DNA from: Actinomycetota bacterium
GTDB taxonomy: Bacteria > Actinomycetota > Actinomycetes > JACCUZ01
Reading direction: 5' to 3'
Length of the DNA stretch: 37,281 nucleotides
Assembly: GCA_030841035.1 (NCBI GenBank)
Contig: JAVEDI010000046.1
Span: 1-37,281 of the forward strand
Shown here in pieces: positions 9,025 through 18,161 of this stretch. Under the pieces are notes generated by a model. That model did not search any database and was not told where the DNA came from. It was given only the letters and a program-made list of their open reading frames with translations. The translations under genes and the position numbers were made by a program. The first letter of the stretch is position 1; every line of letters begins with the position of its first letter.

Positions 9025-10380
9025 GTGATTTCCCGAGTCGACCTGCGCGGCAGGCAGCCGTCCCGCGTCGAGCTGCGCGAGGTGCTGCCCCGGGCCGAGG
9101 CCAGTGTCGAGGTCGCCCTCGACGTGGTCCGCCCGATCTGCGAGGACGTGCGCCACCGCGGGGCAGCCGCCGTGCGCGAGCTCAGCCAGCGCTTCGACGG
9201 CGTCGACGTGGCACGCACCCGGGTGCCGGGGGCCGCGCTGCAGGCGGCCCTCGACGGCCTGGACCCGCTGGTCCGGGCGGCGCTGGAGGAGGCGGCCCGG
9301 CGCACCCGCCTGGTCCACGAGGCGCAGCGGCGCAGCGACGCGACCGTCGAGGTGGCGCCCGGCGGGCGGGTCACGGAGCGGTGGGTCCCGGTAGGCCGCG
9401 TCGGGCTCTACGTGCCGGGCGGCCTGCTCGCCTACCCGTCGAGCGTGGTCATGAACGTCGTGCCCGCCCAGGTCGCCGGCGTCGCCTCGCTCGCCGTGGC
9501 GAGCCCCCCGCAGCGCAGCAACGACGGCCTGCCCGACCCGGTCGTCCTCGCGGCCTGTGCGCTGCTGGGCGTCGACGAGGTGCACGCCGTCGGGGGAGCC
9601 CAGGCGATCGCGATGTTCGCCTACGGCACCGAGGACTGCGAGCCGGTCGACGTGGTCAGCGGCCCCGGCAACGTCTACGTCGCCTCGGCGAAGCGGCTGC
9701 TCAAGGGCGTCATCGGCACCGACGCCGAGGCGGGGCCGACCGAGATCGCCATCCTCGCCGACGACACGGCCGACCCGGCGTTCCTCGCGGCCGACCTGGT
9801 CGCCCAGGCCGAGCACGACGCCAACGCCTCGTGCCTGCTGGTCACCCCGTGCCCCGAGCTGCTCGACGCCGTGGACGCCGAGCTGGCCCGGCAGGTGCCG
9901 GCCACCCGCCACTCCGAGCGCGTGCGCACCGCCTTGACCCACCAGTCGGCGCACGTGCTCGTCGACGACCTCGAGCAGGGCCTGGCCGTCGTCGACGAGT
10001 GGGCGGCCGAGCACCTCGAGGTGGTGACCCGCGACGCCGCCGGCTGGGCGGCGCGCGTGACCAACGCGGGTGCGGTCTTCGTCGGGCCGTGGGCGCCGGT
10101 CTCGCTCGGCGACTACCTCGCCGGTTCCAACCACGTGCTGCCCACGGGCGGCACGGCCCGCCACACCGGTGGGCTGTCCGTGCAGAGCTTCCTGCGCAGC
10201 ATGCACGTGGTCGACTACACCCGGGAGGCGCTCGCCGAAGTCGCGCCCCTCATCGACGCGCTCGGCGGCAGCGAGGACCTGCACGCCCACGTCGAGGCCG
10301 TGCGTGCCCGCGTCCCGCGCACGACCGCGGTGACGCCCGGTCACGACAGCCGCCGCGCCGGCGCGGCGGCCGAGCGGTGA
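9025..10380 (+). CDS. hisD: Histidinol dehydrogenase
   Basis: The 451-residue product catalyses the last two steps of histidine synthesis, NAD-dependent oxidation of histidinol to histidine using zinc. Family landmarks are [22 protein letters not shown] around residues 126-147, the [13 protein letters not shown] segment, [14 protein letters not shown] near 212, the [10 protein letters not shown] and [10 protein letters not shown] segments near 240-275, and [17 protein letters not shown] near 356. The length is slightly above the usual 430-440 because of a C-terminal extension rich in arginine and alanine. GTG 9025 is supported by the adjacent -10 hexamer. The stop overlaps the hisC start by four bases (GTGA), so translation is coupled. 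Confidence 0.96.
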   Translation: MISRVDLRGRQPSRVELREVLPRAEASVEVALDVVRPICEDVRHRGAAAVRELSQRFDGVDVARTRVPGAALQAALDGLDPLVRAALEEAARRTRLVHEAQRRSDATVEVAPGGRVTERWVPVGRVGLYVPGGLLAYPSSVVMNVVPAQVAGVASLAVASPPQRSNDGLPDPVVLAACALLGVDEVHAVGGAQAIAMFAYGTEDCEPVDVVSGPGNVYVASAKRLLKGVIGTDAEAGPTEIAILADDTADPAFLAADLVAQAEHDANASCLLVTPCPELLDAVDAELARQVPATRHSERVRTALTHQSAHVLVDDLEQGLAVVDEWAAEHLEVVTRDAAGWAARVTNAGAVFVGPWAPVSLGDYLAGSNHVLPTGGTARHTGGLSVQSFLRSMHVVDYTREALAEVAPLIDALGGSEDLHAHVEAVRARVPRTTAVTPGHDSRRAGAAAER

Positions 10381-11462
10381 GCATCGACGGCCTGCTGCGC
10401 CACGACCTGCGCGGCCGCACGCCCTACGGCGCACCCCAGCTGGACGTCGCCGTCCGGCTGAACACCAACGAGAACCCGCACCCGCCCTCGCCGGCGCTCG
10501 TGCAGGACCTCGCGGCACGCGTGGCCGAGGCCGCCCGGTCCATGAACCGCTATCCGGACCGTGACGCGGTGGGCCTGCGGAGCGGCCTGGCGGCCTACCT
10601 GACCCGTTCGACGGGGCAGCAGCTGGGGACCGAGCAGGTCTGGGCGGCCAACGGCAGCAACGAGATCCTCCAGCAGCTGCTCCAGGCGTTCGGCGGCGAG
10701 GGGCGTACGGCGCTCGGCTTCGAGCCGACGTACTCGATGCACCACCTCATCGCCCAGGCCACCGCCACCCGCTACGTCGCCGCCGCGCGGCTGCCGGACT
10801 TCCGGCTGCGGCCCGAGCAGGCCGCCTCGGCGGTTCGCGAGCGGGCGCCCGACGTGGTGTTCCTCTGCTCGCCGAACAACCCGACCGGCACGGCGCTCGA
10901 CCTCGAGGTGATCGAGGCGGTGTACGACGCCGCACAGGGGCTGGTCATCGTGGACGAGGCCTACGCCGAGTTCAGCCGCCGGCCCTCGGCGGTCTCGTTG
11001 CTGCCGGGCCGGGAGCGGCTGGTCGTGACCCGCACCATGTCCAAGGCGTTCGCGTTCGCCGCGGCCCGGCTCGGCTACCTCGCCGCCGATCCGGCGGTGG
11101 TCGACGCGCTGCAGCTGGTGCGCCTGCCCTACCACCTCTCGGTGCTCTCCCAAGCGGCCGCGCTGGCCGCGCTCGCGCACGCCGACGAGCTGATCGCGAC
11201 GGTCGAGGAGGTCATCGTGCAGCGCGACCGGCTGGTCGAGGAGATCGCGGCGCTCGGCCTCGAGGTCGTCGAGTCGGACGCGAACTTCGTGCTGTTCGGT
11301 CGGTTCGCCGACCAGCACCTGACCTGGCAGGGTCTGCTCGACCGCGGCGTGCTGGTGCGCGACGTGGGTCTCACGGGCTGGTTGCGCGTGACGGCCGGGA
11401 CGAAGCACGAGACGAGCGCCTTTCTCGAGGCGCTCGCTGAGGGCATGGGAGAGGTGGTCTGA
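10377..11462 (+). CDS. hisC: Histidinol-phosphate aminotransferase
   Basis: The 361-residue product is a class I/II PLP-dependent aminotransferase that converts imidazole acetol phosphate and glutamate to histidinol phosphate and 2-oxoglutarate. The N-terminal [11 protein letters not shown] is the classic HisC signature. [19 protein letters not shown] and the Schiff-base lysine Lys223 in [16 protein letters not shown] follow, and the C-terminal [12 protein letters not shown] carries the phosphate-binding arginine. GTG 10377 overlaps the hisD stop. The next gene begins directly after the TGA, so hisD, hisC and hisB are one translationally linked unit. Confidence 0.96.
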   Translation: MSIDGLLRHDLRGRTPYGAPQLDVAVRLNTNENPHPPSPALVQDLAARVAEAARSMNRYPDRDAVGLRSGLAAYLTRSTGQQLGTEQVWAANGSNEILQQLLQAFGGEGRTALGFEPTYSMHHLIAQATATRYVAAARLPDFRLRPEQAASAVRERAPDVVFLCSPNNPTGTALDLEVIEAVYDAAQGLVIVDEAYAEFSRRPSAVSLLPGRERLVVTRTMSKAFAFAAARLGYLAADPAVVDALQLVRLPYHLSVLSQAAALAALAHADELIATVEEVIVQRDRLVEEIAALGLEVVESDANFVLFGRFADQHLTWQGLLDRGVLVRDVGLTGWLRVTAGTKHETSAFLEALAEGMGEVV

Positions 11463-12059
11463 GTGGCGCCGAGGGCTCGCTCCGCGGTGGTCGACCGCAC
11501 GACGAAGGAGTCCGACGTCCACATCGAGCTCGAGCTCGACGGCAGCGGTGCCGTCGACGTCGAGACCGGGGTGCCGTTCTACGACCACATGCTGTCCCAG
11601 CTGGGCAAGCACGCCGGGTTCGACCTGGTGGTGCGCACCACGGGCGACCTCGCCGTCGATGCGCACCACACGGTCGAGGACACCTCGATCGCCCTCGGTC
11701 AGGCGCTGCGCGAGGCGCTGGGCGACAAGGCCGGCATCCGCCGCTTCGGCGACGCGACCGTGCCGCTGGACGAGACGCTGGTGCAGGCCGCCGTCGACCT
11801 CTCCGGGCGGCCCTACGTCGTGCACGAGCAGCCGCAGGTCGTCGAGCTGATCGGCAGCTACGACACCACGCTGACCCGTCACATCTGGGAGTCGCTGACG
11901 GCGAGCGCGCAGATCTGCCTGCACGTGCGGGTGCTGGCCGGGCAGAACGCCCACCACGTCATGGAGGCGCAGTTCAAGGCGGTCGCCCGGGCGCTGCGCG
12001 ATGCCGTCGCCCTCGACGACCGGGTCGCCGGCGTGCCCTCGACCAAGGGCACGCTGTAG
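11463..12059 (+). CDS. hisB: Imidazoleglycerol-phosphate dehydratase
   Basis: The 198-residue product is the monofunctional dehydratase that makes imidazole acetol phosphate; the phosphatase domain found in enterobacterial HisB is absent, as is normal in actinobacteria. Metal-binding and active-site motifs are all visible: [20 protein letters not shown] near residue 36, [17 protein letters not shown] near 60, PLDE near 100, and [21 protein letters not shown] near 161. The GTG start follows the hisC stop with no gap. The next gene has a 35-base gap and a possible weak promoter of its own. Confidence 0.96.
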   Translation: MAPRARSAVVDRTTKESDVHIELELDGSGAVDVETGVPFYDHMLSQLGKHAGFDLVVRTTGDLAVDAHHTVEDTSIALGQALREALGDKAGIRRFGDATVPLDETLVQAAVDLSGRPYVVHEQPQVVELIGSYDTTLTRHIWESLTASAQICLHVRVLAGQNAHHVMEAQFKAVARALRDAVALDDRVAGVPSTKGTL

Positions 12060-12094
12060 CGCGGGCATCGGACGGGGACCGCACGATCGAGGTC

Positions 12095-12886
12095 GTGCAG
12101 CACCCCGACCGCTCCTCGGCGCGGCTGCTGCTGGTCGACGGCACGCCGCAGTCCCTCGTCGACCTCGCCGAGCCGACGTACCTCGGCTTCGAGTACGTCC
12201 GCCGGCTCGGCCACGTCGTCGACCTCATGGCCGAGCCGGGACGGCCGCTGGCCGTCGTGCACCTGGGGGCGGGCGGCCTGAGCCTCGCCCGGTACGTCGC
12301 CGCCACGCGCCCGGGGTCGCGCCAGCGTGCCGTCGAGGTCTCGCCCGAGGTGGCCGCCCTGGTCCGCGCCGAGCTGCCGCTGCCGCGCGGCGTGACGGTG
12401 CCGGTGCAGGTGGCCGACGCCCGGCAGGCGCTGGCCCGGATGCGCGACGACTGCGCCGAGCTGGTGGTCCTCGACGTGTTCGCCGGGGCGAGGACCCCGG
12501 CGCACCTGACGTCGGTGGAGGCGGTGACCGACGTGGCCCGGGTGCTGCGACCGGGCGGCGTCCTGGCCGTGAACGTGGCGGACGGGCCGCCGCTGGACTT
12601 CGCGCGCCGGCAGGTGGCCACGGTCGCCGCCGTCCTGCGCCAGGTCGCGGTCCTCGCGGAACCGGCGATCTGGCGGCGGCGACGTTTCGGCAACCTGGTG
12701 CTCGTGGGCTGCGACCGGTCGCTGCCGCTGGCCGGCCTGACCCGCCGCTGCGCGGCCGACCTGGCGCCCGCCAGGGTCGAGTCGGGGGAGTCGCTGCAGC
12801 GGTTCGTGTCCGGTGCCCGACCGGTCACGGATGCGGACGCGGTGCCCTCGCCTGCGGTGCCGCGAGGGCTGTTCGGCCCCCGCTGA
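12095..12886 (+). CDS. Spermidine synthase-like, SAM-dependent methyltransferase fold protein
   Basis: The 263-residue product has a Rossmann methyltransferase fold close to polyamine aminopropyltransferases (COG0421). Visible motifs are the nucleoside-binding loop VVHLGAGGLSLARYVAATRPG, the acidic end of strand 2 in AVEVSPEVAALV, VVLDVFAGARTPAHLT and RVLRPGGVLAVNVADGPPL. The classical GGGDG loop is altered to GAGG, and the usual catalytic Asp-containing segment reads VLDVFAG. Similar stand-alone genes occur in many actinobacteria without proof of polyamine synthesis. It sits 35 bases after hisB, so it may be cotranscribed, and a weak CACGAT hexamer 7 bases before the GTG is possible. It converges on the small gene at 12902. 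Confidence 0.75.
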   Translation: MQHPDRSSARLLLVDGTPQSLVDLAEPTYLGFEYVRRLGHVVDLMAEPGRPLAVVHLGAGGLSLARYVAATRPGSRQRAVEVSPEVAALVRAELPLPRGVTVPVQVADARQALARMRDDCAELVVLDVFAGARTPAHLTSVEAVTDVARVLRPGGVLAVNVADGPPLDFARRQVATVAAVLRQVAVLAEPAIWRRRRFGNLVLVGCDRSLPLAGLTRRCAADLAPARVESGESLQRFVSGARPVTDADAVPSPAVPRGLFGPR

Positions 12887-12901
12887 GCGCCGCAGCCGCG
12901 A

Positions 12902-13120
12902 TCACATGAACAGCCAGCCGGAGACCGTCAGCACGCTGAGCGTGACCACGACGGCCAGCACGTCGAACGCCAGCCGGCGCCCGTGTGCCGGCGGCGCCGG
13001 GGGGAGCGGGCTGAGCGCCATCTCCTGGGCGACGTGCTGCTGGAGCTCGATCGACTCCGCGAGCACCCGGTGCCCGACATCGTCGCGATGCTGCCCGATT
13101 CCCAGGTGTCCCGTGGTCAT
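12902..13120 (-). CDS. Small C-terminally membrane-anchored protein (72 aa)
   Basis: I do not recognise a family. The product starts at ATG 13120 and has a polar N-terminal half with many His, Gln and Glu residues, a proline-rich linker (PLPPAPPAHGRR), and a single hydrophobic segment at about residues 50-72 that runs to the last residue, as in a tail-anchored protein. The gene fills the space between the spermidine-synthase-like gene (15 bases away, converging) and hisH (divergent, 81 bases away). No other plausible gene occupies this strand, and the helix, length and fit between neighbours support it. TACCAC lies 6 bases before the ATG but lacks the final T of a -10 element. Confidence 0.6.
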   Translation of the reverse strand: MTTGHLGIGQHRDDVGHRVLAESIELQQHVAQEMALSPLPPAPPAHGRRLAFDVLAVVVTLSVLTVSGWLFM

Positions 13121-13189
13121 GCATCCGTGGTACTCCCGGGCTCGGTCTCACGCCATGGCGCAGAGGGACCATGCCCGGGGGGCCTCACG

Positions 13190-13195
13190 TAGCCT
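13190..13195 (+). promoter_or_regulatory. Putative -10 hexamer of leaderless hisH transcript
   Basis: TAGCCT is followed by 6 bases and the ATG of hisH at 13202. There is no Shine-Dalgarno sequence. It would start the second his operon (hisH, small membrane protein, hisA, Rid gene, hisF). Confidence 0.55.
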
Positions 13196-13201
13196 TTCGG
13201 T

Positions 13202-13834
13202 ATGAGTCAGCCCCGCGTCGTGGTGCTCGATCACGGGTCGGGCAACCTGCGCTCGGCCGAGCGCGCCCTGTCCGCGGCAGGCGCGGACACGGTGATCAGC
13301 GACGACCCTGGCGCGGCGTTCGCAGCCGACGGCCTGGTGGTGCCCGGGGTGGGCGCCTTCGCGACCTGCATGGCGGGGCTACGCGGCGTGCTCGGTCACC
13401 AGGTGATCGGCAGGCGGCTGGCGGGCGGCAGGCCGGTGCTCGGCATCTGCGTCGGCATGCAGGTCCTGTTCGAAGAGGGCAACGAGCACGGCGTACGCAC
13501 CGAGGGGTGCGGCGAGTGGCCGGGTCTCGTGCAGCAGCTCTCGGCGCCCGTGCTGCCGCACATGGGCTGGAACACCGTGAGCGTGCCGGCCGGCTCGACG
13601 CTGTTCACGGGGGTGGAGCAGGAGCGCTTCTACTTCGTGCACTCCTATGCCGTGCGCCGCTTCGACCTGCAGCCGGCGCCGCCGCTCACGCCACCCCTGG
13701 TCACGTGGTCCGAGCACGGCGAGCGGTTCGTCGCGGCCGTGGAGAACGGCCCGCTCTCGGCGACCCAGTTCCACCCGGAGAAATCCGGGGCCGCCGGTGC
13801 CCGGCTGCTGGCCAACTGGGTGGGGTCGCTGTGA
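13202..13834 (+). CDS. hisH: Imidazole glycerol phosphate synthase, glutamine amidotransferase subunit
   Basis: The 210-residue class I glutaminase subunit releases ammonia for HisF, with which it makes imidazole glycerol phosphate and AICAR. Landmarks are [16 protein letters not shown] at the N-terminus, PGVGAF near 50, the nucleophile Cys83 in [18 protein letters not shown] near 118, FYFVHSYA and the His-Glu pair in TQFHPEKSG near 190. It is the first gene of the second his cluster. A 19-base gap leads to the small membrane protein gene, and the partner hisF lies three genes downstream. Confidence 0.96.
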   Translation: MSQPRVVVLDHGSGNLRSAERALSAAGADTVISDDPGAAFAADGLVVPGVGAFATCMAGLRGVLGHQVIGRRLAGGRPVLGICVGMQVLFEEGNEHGVRTEGCGEWPGLVQQLSAPVLPHMGWNTVSVPAGSTLFTGVEQERFYFVHSYAVRRFDLQPAPPLTPPLVTWSEHGERFVAAVENGPLSATQFHPEKSGAAGARLLANWVGSL

Positions 13835-13853
13835 CCCCCGGGGCGAGCCGCCG

Positions 13854-14192
13854 GTGAGCAGGGAACGCGCCCGGCGGCGGCTGGAGCGCGAACGCGACGA
13901 GGCCGCGCGGCGCAGCGCTGCGGACCGGTCGCGCCGGCGCAGGGTCCGCCGGCAGGCCCGGCGCGACGCGCTCGCCGCCCTGGTGCCCGCGCGGCCCCGG
14001 GGGCAGCGCCAGCACGGCCTCCTGGCCCGGCGCCGCCGCACGCAGAACGGCGTCATCGCCTGCCTGGTGCTCGCCTCCCAGCTCGTGGTCTGGCTGATCA
14101 GCCCCGACCCGTGGGTGCGGGGCACTGCGGCCGTGCTGGCCGTCATCCTCACCCCCGTCCTCGTCACCCTCACCCTCGACCGGAGGCCCTGA
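13854..14192 (+). CDS. Small basic two-helix membrane protein in the his operon
   Basis: The 112-residue product starts at GTG 13854. Residues 1-60 are strongly basic, dominated by Arg and Ala ([18 protein letters not shown]), and the C-terminal half has two hydrophobic segments (about 64-80 and 87-105) separated by SPDPWVRG. I know of no named function; similar short membrane proteins are often found among actinobacterial his genes. The TGA overlaps the hisA ATG by one base (TGATG), so the gene is cotranscribed and translationally linked with hisA. The arginine-rich start could bind nucleic acid or phospholipid head groups, which is a guess. Confidence 0.7.
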   Translation: MSRERARRRLERERDEAARRSAADRSRRRRVRRQARRDALAALVPARPRGQRQHGLLARRRRTQNGVIACLVLASQLVVWLISPDPWVRGTAAVLAVILTPVLVTLTLDRRP

Positions 14193-14917
14193 TGCCCGCG
14201 CTCGTCCTGCTGCCCGCCGTCGACGTCTCCGACGGGCAGGCGGTCCGCCTCGTTCGTGGCGAGCTCGGCAGCGAGACGTCCTACGGCGACCCGCTCGCCG
14301 CCGCGCAGGCCTGGCAGGACGCAGGAGCGCGCTGGATCCATCTCGTGGACCTCGACGCGGCGTTCGGGCGGGGGCAGAACCACGCGCTGCTCGCCGACGT
14401 GGTCGGGCGCCTGGACGTGCAGGTCGAGCTGTCGGGTGGCATCCGCGACGACGCCGCCCTCGAGGCCGCCCTCGCCACCGGCTGCGCGCGGGTGAACATC
14501 GGCACGGCCGCCCTCGAGGACCCCCAGTGGTGCGCGGCCGCGATCGCGCGTCACGGGGAGCGCATCGCGGTGGGGCTCGACGTGCGCGGGACCACGCTGG
14601 CCGCCCGCGGCTGGACCCGCGACGGCGGTGAGCTCTACGACGTGCTGGGCCGGCTCGACAAGGAAGGCTGCGCCCGGTACGTCGTCACCGACGTCGGACG
14701 GGACGGGACCATGACGGGGCCCAACCTGGACCTGCTGCGCAACGTCTGCGCCGCCACCGATGCGCCGGTGGTCGCCTCGGGCGGGGTCTCGAGCCTCGAG
14801 GACCTGCGCGCGATCGCCGGCCTGGTGCCCGACGGCGTGGAGGGGGCGATCGTCGGGAAGGCGTTGTACGCCGGGGCCTTCACCCTCGAGGAAGCCCTTG
14901 CGGCGGTGACCGCGTGA
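14192..14917 (+). CDS. priA: Phosphoribosyl isomerase A (HisA, probably bifunctional HisA/TrpF)
   Basis: The 241-residue (beta-alpha)8 barrel isomerises ProFAR to PRFAR in histidine synthesis. In actinobacteria lacking trpF the same protein (PriA) also isomerises phosphoribosyl anthranilate for tryptophan. Here Asp11 (LLPAVDV) and Asp in [14 protein letters not shown] are the catalytic pair, Arg19 (AVRLVRG) matches the PriA-specific arginine, and Arg139/Trp141 in ARGWTRDGG match the substrate-switching Arg143/Trp145 of mycobacterial PriA. The nearby trp cluster has no trpF, which fits dual function. ATG 14192 is preceded by CGGAGG (14181-14186) and overlaps the previous stop. Bifunctionality is inferred. 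Confidence 0.93.
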   Translation: MPALVLLPAVDVSDGQAVRLVRGELGSETSYGDPLAAAQAWQDAGARWIHLVDLDAAFGRGQNHALLADVVGRLDVQVELSGGIRDDAALEAALATGCARVNIGTAALEDPQWCAAAIARHGERIAVGLDVRGTTLAARGWTRDGGELYDVLGRLDKEGCARYVVTDVGRDGTMTGPNLDLLRNVCAATDAPVVASGGVSSLEDLRAIAGLVPDGVEGAIVGKALYAGAFTLEEALAAVTA

Positions 14918-15306
14918 GCCGGCGTCTGTCCAGCGGCGCGCCGTTCGAGCCGATCGTCGGGTACAGCCGCGCGGTCGCGGCCGGCGACCACATCTGGGTC
15001 TCCGGCTGCACGTCGATCCTCGACGGCGACGTCGTGTACGAGGGTGACGTCTTCGCGCAGGCCGAGCAGGCGATCCGCAACGTCGCGTGGGCGCTGGGCG
15101 AGCTGGATGCCTCGCTCGAGGACGTGGTCCGCACCCGCATCTACGTCCTGGACATCTCCCGCTGGCGCGAGGTCGGCCAGGCGCACGCCGCAGCGTTCGC
15201 CGCGGCCCCGCCGGCCACCTCCCTCGTGCAGGTGTCGGCACTGATCGACCCGCGGATGCTCGTCGAGGTCGAGGCGGTCGCCTACAAGCCCGGGTCGGGA
15301 TGGTGA
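14914..15306 (+). CDS. Rid-family (YjgF/UK114) protein
   Basis: The 130-residue product is a single chorismate-mutase-like fold of the Rid family, usually a trimer. Landmarks are [17 protein letters not shown] near residue 23, [32 protein letters not shown] at 50-81, and [21 protein letters not shown] at the C-terminus. RidA proper hydrolyses reactive enamine/imine intermediates using a conserved arginine in an ARS motif just before the last strands; here the corresponding place reads ATSL, so that arginine seems absent and imine hydrolase activity is uncertain. GTG 14914 overlaps the hisA stop (GTGA) and hisF follows after 7 bases, which suggests a role linked to histidine synthesis. Confidence 0.88.
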   Translation: MSRRLSSGAPFEPIVGYSRAVAAGDHIWVSGCTSILDGDVVYEGDVFAQAEQAIRNVAWALGELDASLEDVVRTRIYVLDISRWREVGQAHAAAFAAAPPATSLVQVSALIDPRMLVEVEAVAYKPGSGW

Positions 15307-15313
15307 CCCGCTG

Positions 15314-16084
15314 ATGGGCGTCGCCGTGCGGGTCATCCCGTGCCTGGACGTCGACGCGGGGCGCGTGGTGAAGGGCGTCAACTTCACTGACCTGCGCGAC
15401 GCGGGTGACCCCGTGGAGATGGCCCGGGTCTATGACGCCGAGGGAGCCGACGAGCTGACCTTCCTCGACATCACCGCCTCGAGCGGTTCACGGGAGACGA
15501 CCTACGACGTCGTGCGCCGTACCGCCGAGCAGGTGTTCATCCCGCTCACGGTGGGCGGCGGGGTGCGCAGCGTCGACGACGTCGACCGGCTGCTGCGGGC
15601 GGGGGCCGACAAGGTCGGCGTCAACACCGCGGCCGTTGCCCGGCCGCAGCTGGTGACCGAGATCGCCGCTCGGTTCGGTGCGCAGGTGCTCGTCCTGTCG
15701 GTCGACGCCCGCCGTTGCACCGGTGACGTGCGCACCGACTCGGGCTACGAGGTCACGACCCACGGCGGTCGGCGTGGCACGGGGCTCGACGCCGTCGCAT
15801 GGGCCGCGCAGTGCGCCGCAGCCGGTGCCGGCGAGATCCTGCTCAACTCGATGGACGCCGATGGGACGCAGGCCGGCTTCGACCTGGAGATGATCCGGGC
15901 GGTGCGCGCCGAGGTGACCGTGCCGGTCATCGCGAGCGGGGGAGCGGGCGCGCTCGACCACTTCCCCGCCGCGGTCGAGGCCGGGGCCGATGCCGTGCTG
16001 GCGGCGAGCATCTTCCACTTCGGCCAGCAGCGGATCGGTGAGGTCAAGGACGCGCTGCGTGCCGCCGGTCACCCGGTGCGCTGA
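15314..16084 (+). CDS. hisF: Imidazole glycerol phosphate synthase, cyclase subunit
   Basis: The 256-residue (beta-alpha)8 barrel joins HisH to convert PRFAR and ammonia to imidazole glycerol phosphate and AICAR. The first catalytic Asp is in [18 protein letters not shown] (Asp12), the phosphate-binding and ring-closure motifs [12 protein letters not shown] and [11 protein letters not shown] are intact, and the second Asp is in [11 protein letters not shown]. The start ATG 15314 follows the Rid gene by 7 bases. The gene converges on the minus-strand TIGR03085-like gene with only 16 bases between stops and no recognisable terminator. Confidence 0.97.
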   Translation: MGVAVRVIPCLDVDAGRVVKGVNFTDLRDAGDPVEMARVYDAEGADELTFLDITASSGSRETTYDVVRRTAEQVFIPLTVGGGVRSVDDVDRLLRAGADKVGVNTAAVARPQLVTEIAARFGAQVLVLSVDARRCTGDVRTDSGYEVTTHGGRRGTGLDAVAWAAQCAAAGAGEILLNSMDADGTQAGFDLEMIRAVRAEVTVPVIASGGAGALDHFPAAVEAGADAVLAASIFHFGQQRIGEVKDALRAAGHPVR

Positions 16085-16100
16085 TCCGCGGCCTGCGCCG

Positions 16101-16730
16101 TCAGACGGTGAGCCCGGTGCCGTCCAGCGCGTCGCGCACCTCGGGTGGCCCGTCGATCTCCAGCCGGGCGTGGTCGCGTCGACCGAACAGGTAGAGCAGC
16201 AGCTCGGCAGGCTCGCCGGTCAGCGTCACCCGCGGCTCGCCCTCGCGCGCCACGATCGCCGTACCGTCGGGGCGGCGCAGCTCGACACCGCCCGGCAGGT
16301 GGCGCAACGCCATCCTGGCGCGGCCCCGGACGGTGAGCCAGAGGCGGTCCTGCACCGTGGCGGGCAGCCGACGCGGCGTCCAGCCCTGCCGCGCCCGCCG
16401 GACGTCCTCGTGGTGCACGAGATACTCCGTGGTGTTGAGCAGCCGGTCGGCCGGTCCCCATCCGAACGCCGACCACCGCGGCGGACCGTCGCGCACCATG
16501 GTCACCAGCTCGTCGTAGGGCCGACGCGCGTAGCCCTCCTGCACCGAGGCCGTGTGTCCCGCGAGCGCCGCGACCACGAGACCCACCGCGGCATCGGCCC
16601 GTCGCTCACGGGCGAGCAGGTGCGCCGCCAGGTCGCGGGTGGTCCACCCTTCGCAGAGGGTGGGCGCATCGGGGCCGAGCTCACCGAGCAGCGTGGCCAG
16701 CTGGGCCCGCTCGTACCGGGCGATGCTCAT
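16101..16730 (-). CDS. TIGR03085-type DinB/MDMPI-like metal-binding protein
   Basis: The 209-residue product resembles the actinobacterial TIGR03085 family of the DinB / mycothiol-dependent maleylpyruvate isomerase N-terminal superfamily. Landmarks are [20 protein letters not shown] at the N-terminus, TLCEGWTTRDLAAHLLARERR (residues 24-44, with the first metal-ligand histidine), TEYLVHHEDVRRARQGW near 100 (further histidines), and a C-terminal SCP2-like segment (VTLTGEPAELLLYLFGR). A thiol- or metal-dependent reaction is likely but the substrate is unknown. The ATG overlaps the stop of the upstream MinD-like gene (ATGA, minus strand), so the two are coupled. Confidence 0.85.
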   Translation of the reverse strand: MSIARYERAQLATLLGELGPDAPTLCEGWTTRDLAAHLLARERRADAAVGLVVAALAGHTASVQEGYARRPYDELVTMVRDGPPRWSAFGWGPADRLLNTTEYLVHHEDVRRARQGWTPRRLPATVQDRLWLTVRGRARMALRHLPGGVELRRPDGTAIVAREGEPRVTLTGEPAELLLYLFGRRDHARLEIDGPPEVRDALDGTGLTV

Positions 16731-18070
16731 CGCGACCCCGGCACGGCCGCTGTCGTGGCGAAGCCGTCGCCCACCGCCGCGGCAAGCTCTCGGTAGGCGT
16801 CGGCGGTCGCGTCGTCGAGCTCCGCGAGGTCGAGCACGCCCCCCGCCTCGAGGTGGCGGTCGTAGGGAATGGTGACGACCGCGCGGCACCGCGCGGAGAA
16901 GTGCCTCTGCAGCTGCTGGACGTCGACCATCCCGCCGCCGGGCCGCACCGAGGAGATGACGACCACCGCGTCGCGGGCCAGGTGGTCGAAGCCGTGCGCT
17001 TCGAGCCAGTCCAGTGTCGCGCTCGCACTGCGTGAGCCGTCGAGGCTCGCGGAGCTGACGAGCACCAGGGAGCTGGCCAGGCCGAGGATGCCGCGCATCG
17101 CGTCGTGCAGCAGGCCGGTGCCGCAGTCGGTGAGCAGGAGGTTGTAGAAGCGCTCGAGGATGTCGACGGTGTCGCGGTAGTCGCGCTCGCTGAACGCCGC
17201 AGAGACGTGCGGGTCACTGTCGGAGGCGAGCACCTCGAGGCGTGTCGGGGACTGCGACGTGAACGCGCGTACGTCGGAGTAGCGGTGCACCCGGTCGCGC
17301 TCGGCCAGCAGGTGGCGCACCGTCGCGCCGGACTCGCGGGGGACCCGTTCGCCCAGCGTGCCGCGGTCGGGGTTGGCGTCGACGGCGACGACCCGGTCAC
17401 CGCGCAGCTCGGCGAACATCGCACCGAGCGCGGCCGTGGTGGTCGTCTTGCCGACGCCGCCCTTGAGGCTGATGACCGCGACCCGGTGGCATCCCGCGAC
17501 CGGCGTGCGGGCCCGGGCGCTCAGCGCGGCGCGGCGGCGGTCGGCCCGGGACGGGCCGAGGTTCCACCGGCCACCGGTGACGGCGTACACGCTCTTGCGC
17601 CAGCCGCTCTGCGGCCGGGCGCGGCGGGTCTTGAGCACCGTGGCGGCGGTCAGCGACTGCGCGCCGACGGGCACCGGGACGGCGGGCGGGCCCGGGGCGG
17701 GCCCGGGGGCGACCGGCACCGGGGCGACCGGCACCGGGGCGACCGGCACCGGGGCCGGGGCGACCGGCACCGGGGCCGGGGCGACCGGTGGGCCGTCCGA
17801 GGGTGGGCGCGGCGGTGCCGCGTGCCGGGGGCCGTCCGGCGCTGACGCCGCCGGCGCCGGCGGCGTCAGGTCGACCACGAACGACGCGGTCTGGGGGCCC
17901 AGGTCGTAGGAGGGGGTCGCGAGGCTCCGGGCCCGCACCTCGAGCAGCTCGTCGTAGCCCTGCGCCCCGTCGGCCTCCTCCGGCGGCGCCTCGGACCACC
18001 CGTCGTGCGGCGGCGAGCCGAGGCGGTGAAGGTGGGAGAAGTCGTGGGCGCTCCCGTCGGGCCGGGCCAT
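16727..18070 (-). CDS. MinD/ParA-like P-loop ATPase with Pro/Val-rich N-terminal repeats
   Basis: The 447-residue protein has three parts: an acidic/hydrophilic N-terminus (1-70), a low-complexity Pro-Val-Ala tract (about 70-140) with repeated PVAPVPVAP-like units, and a SIMIBI ATPase domain (about 195-447). The deviant Walker A is KGGVGKTT starting at Lys203, followed by [17 protein letters not shown] and [10 protein letters not shown]. This layout, a Pro-rich leader ahead of a MinD-like domain, resembles EspI/Rv3876-type ATPases associated with ESX secretion and similar orphan actinobacterial proteins. No ESX genes are near. AAGGAGAG just before ATG 18070 is a good ribosome-binding site. 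The partner gene is the coupled TIGR03085-like gene. Confidence 0.85.
   Translation of the reverse strand: MARPDGSAHDFSHLHRLGSPPHDGWSEAPPEEADGAQGYDELLEVRARSLATPSYDLGPQTASFVVDLTPPAPAASAPDGPRHAAPPRPPSDGPPVAPAPVPVAPAPVPVAPVPVAPVPVAPGPAPGPPAVPVPVGAQSLTAATVLKTRRARPQSGWRKSVYAVTGGRWNLGPSRADRRRAALSARARTPVAGCHRVAVISLKGGVGKTTTTAALGAMFAELRGDRVVAVDANPDRGTLGERVPRESGATVRHLLAERDRVHRYSDVRAFTSQSPTRLEVLASDSDPHVSAAFSERDYRDTVDILERFYNLLLTDCGTGLLHDAMRGILGLASSLVLVSSASLDGSRSASATLDWLEAHGFDHLARDAVVVISSVRPGGGMVDVQQLQRHFSARCRAVVTIPYDRHLEAGGVLDLAELDDATADAYRELAAAVGDGFATTAAVPGSR
17708..17790. repeat. 15-base GC-rich tandem repeat inside the MinD-like gene
   Basis: The unit GCGACCGGCACCGGG recurs five times in near-perfect form, some copies separated by an extra 6-base GGGCCG-type insert. 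On the coding (minus) strand it encodes the Pro-Val-Ala tract. Copy-number slippage would keep the frame because all units are multiples of three. Confidence 0.85.
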
Positions 18071-18161
18071 GAGTTCTCTCCTTCTGGTCAGGCGCAGGAA
18101 GTCGGGAGTAGGGGTCGATACGTCGCCGATGGACGTCCTGCCGGGTCGTCACCTGCGAGTC

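Noticed and set aside
12082-12087. Leaderless promoter CACGAT-N7-GTG before the spermidine-synthase-like gene
   Set aside because: It is only a loose match to a -10 element, and the gene is close enough to hisB to be cotranscribed; not listed as a feature.
17708-17790. CRISPR-like array
   Set aside because: The units are 15 bases with no unique spacers and they encode an in-frame Pro-Val tract; this is a coding tandem repeat.
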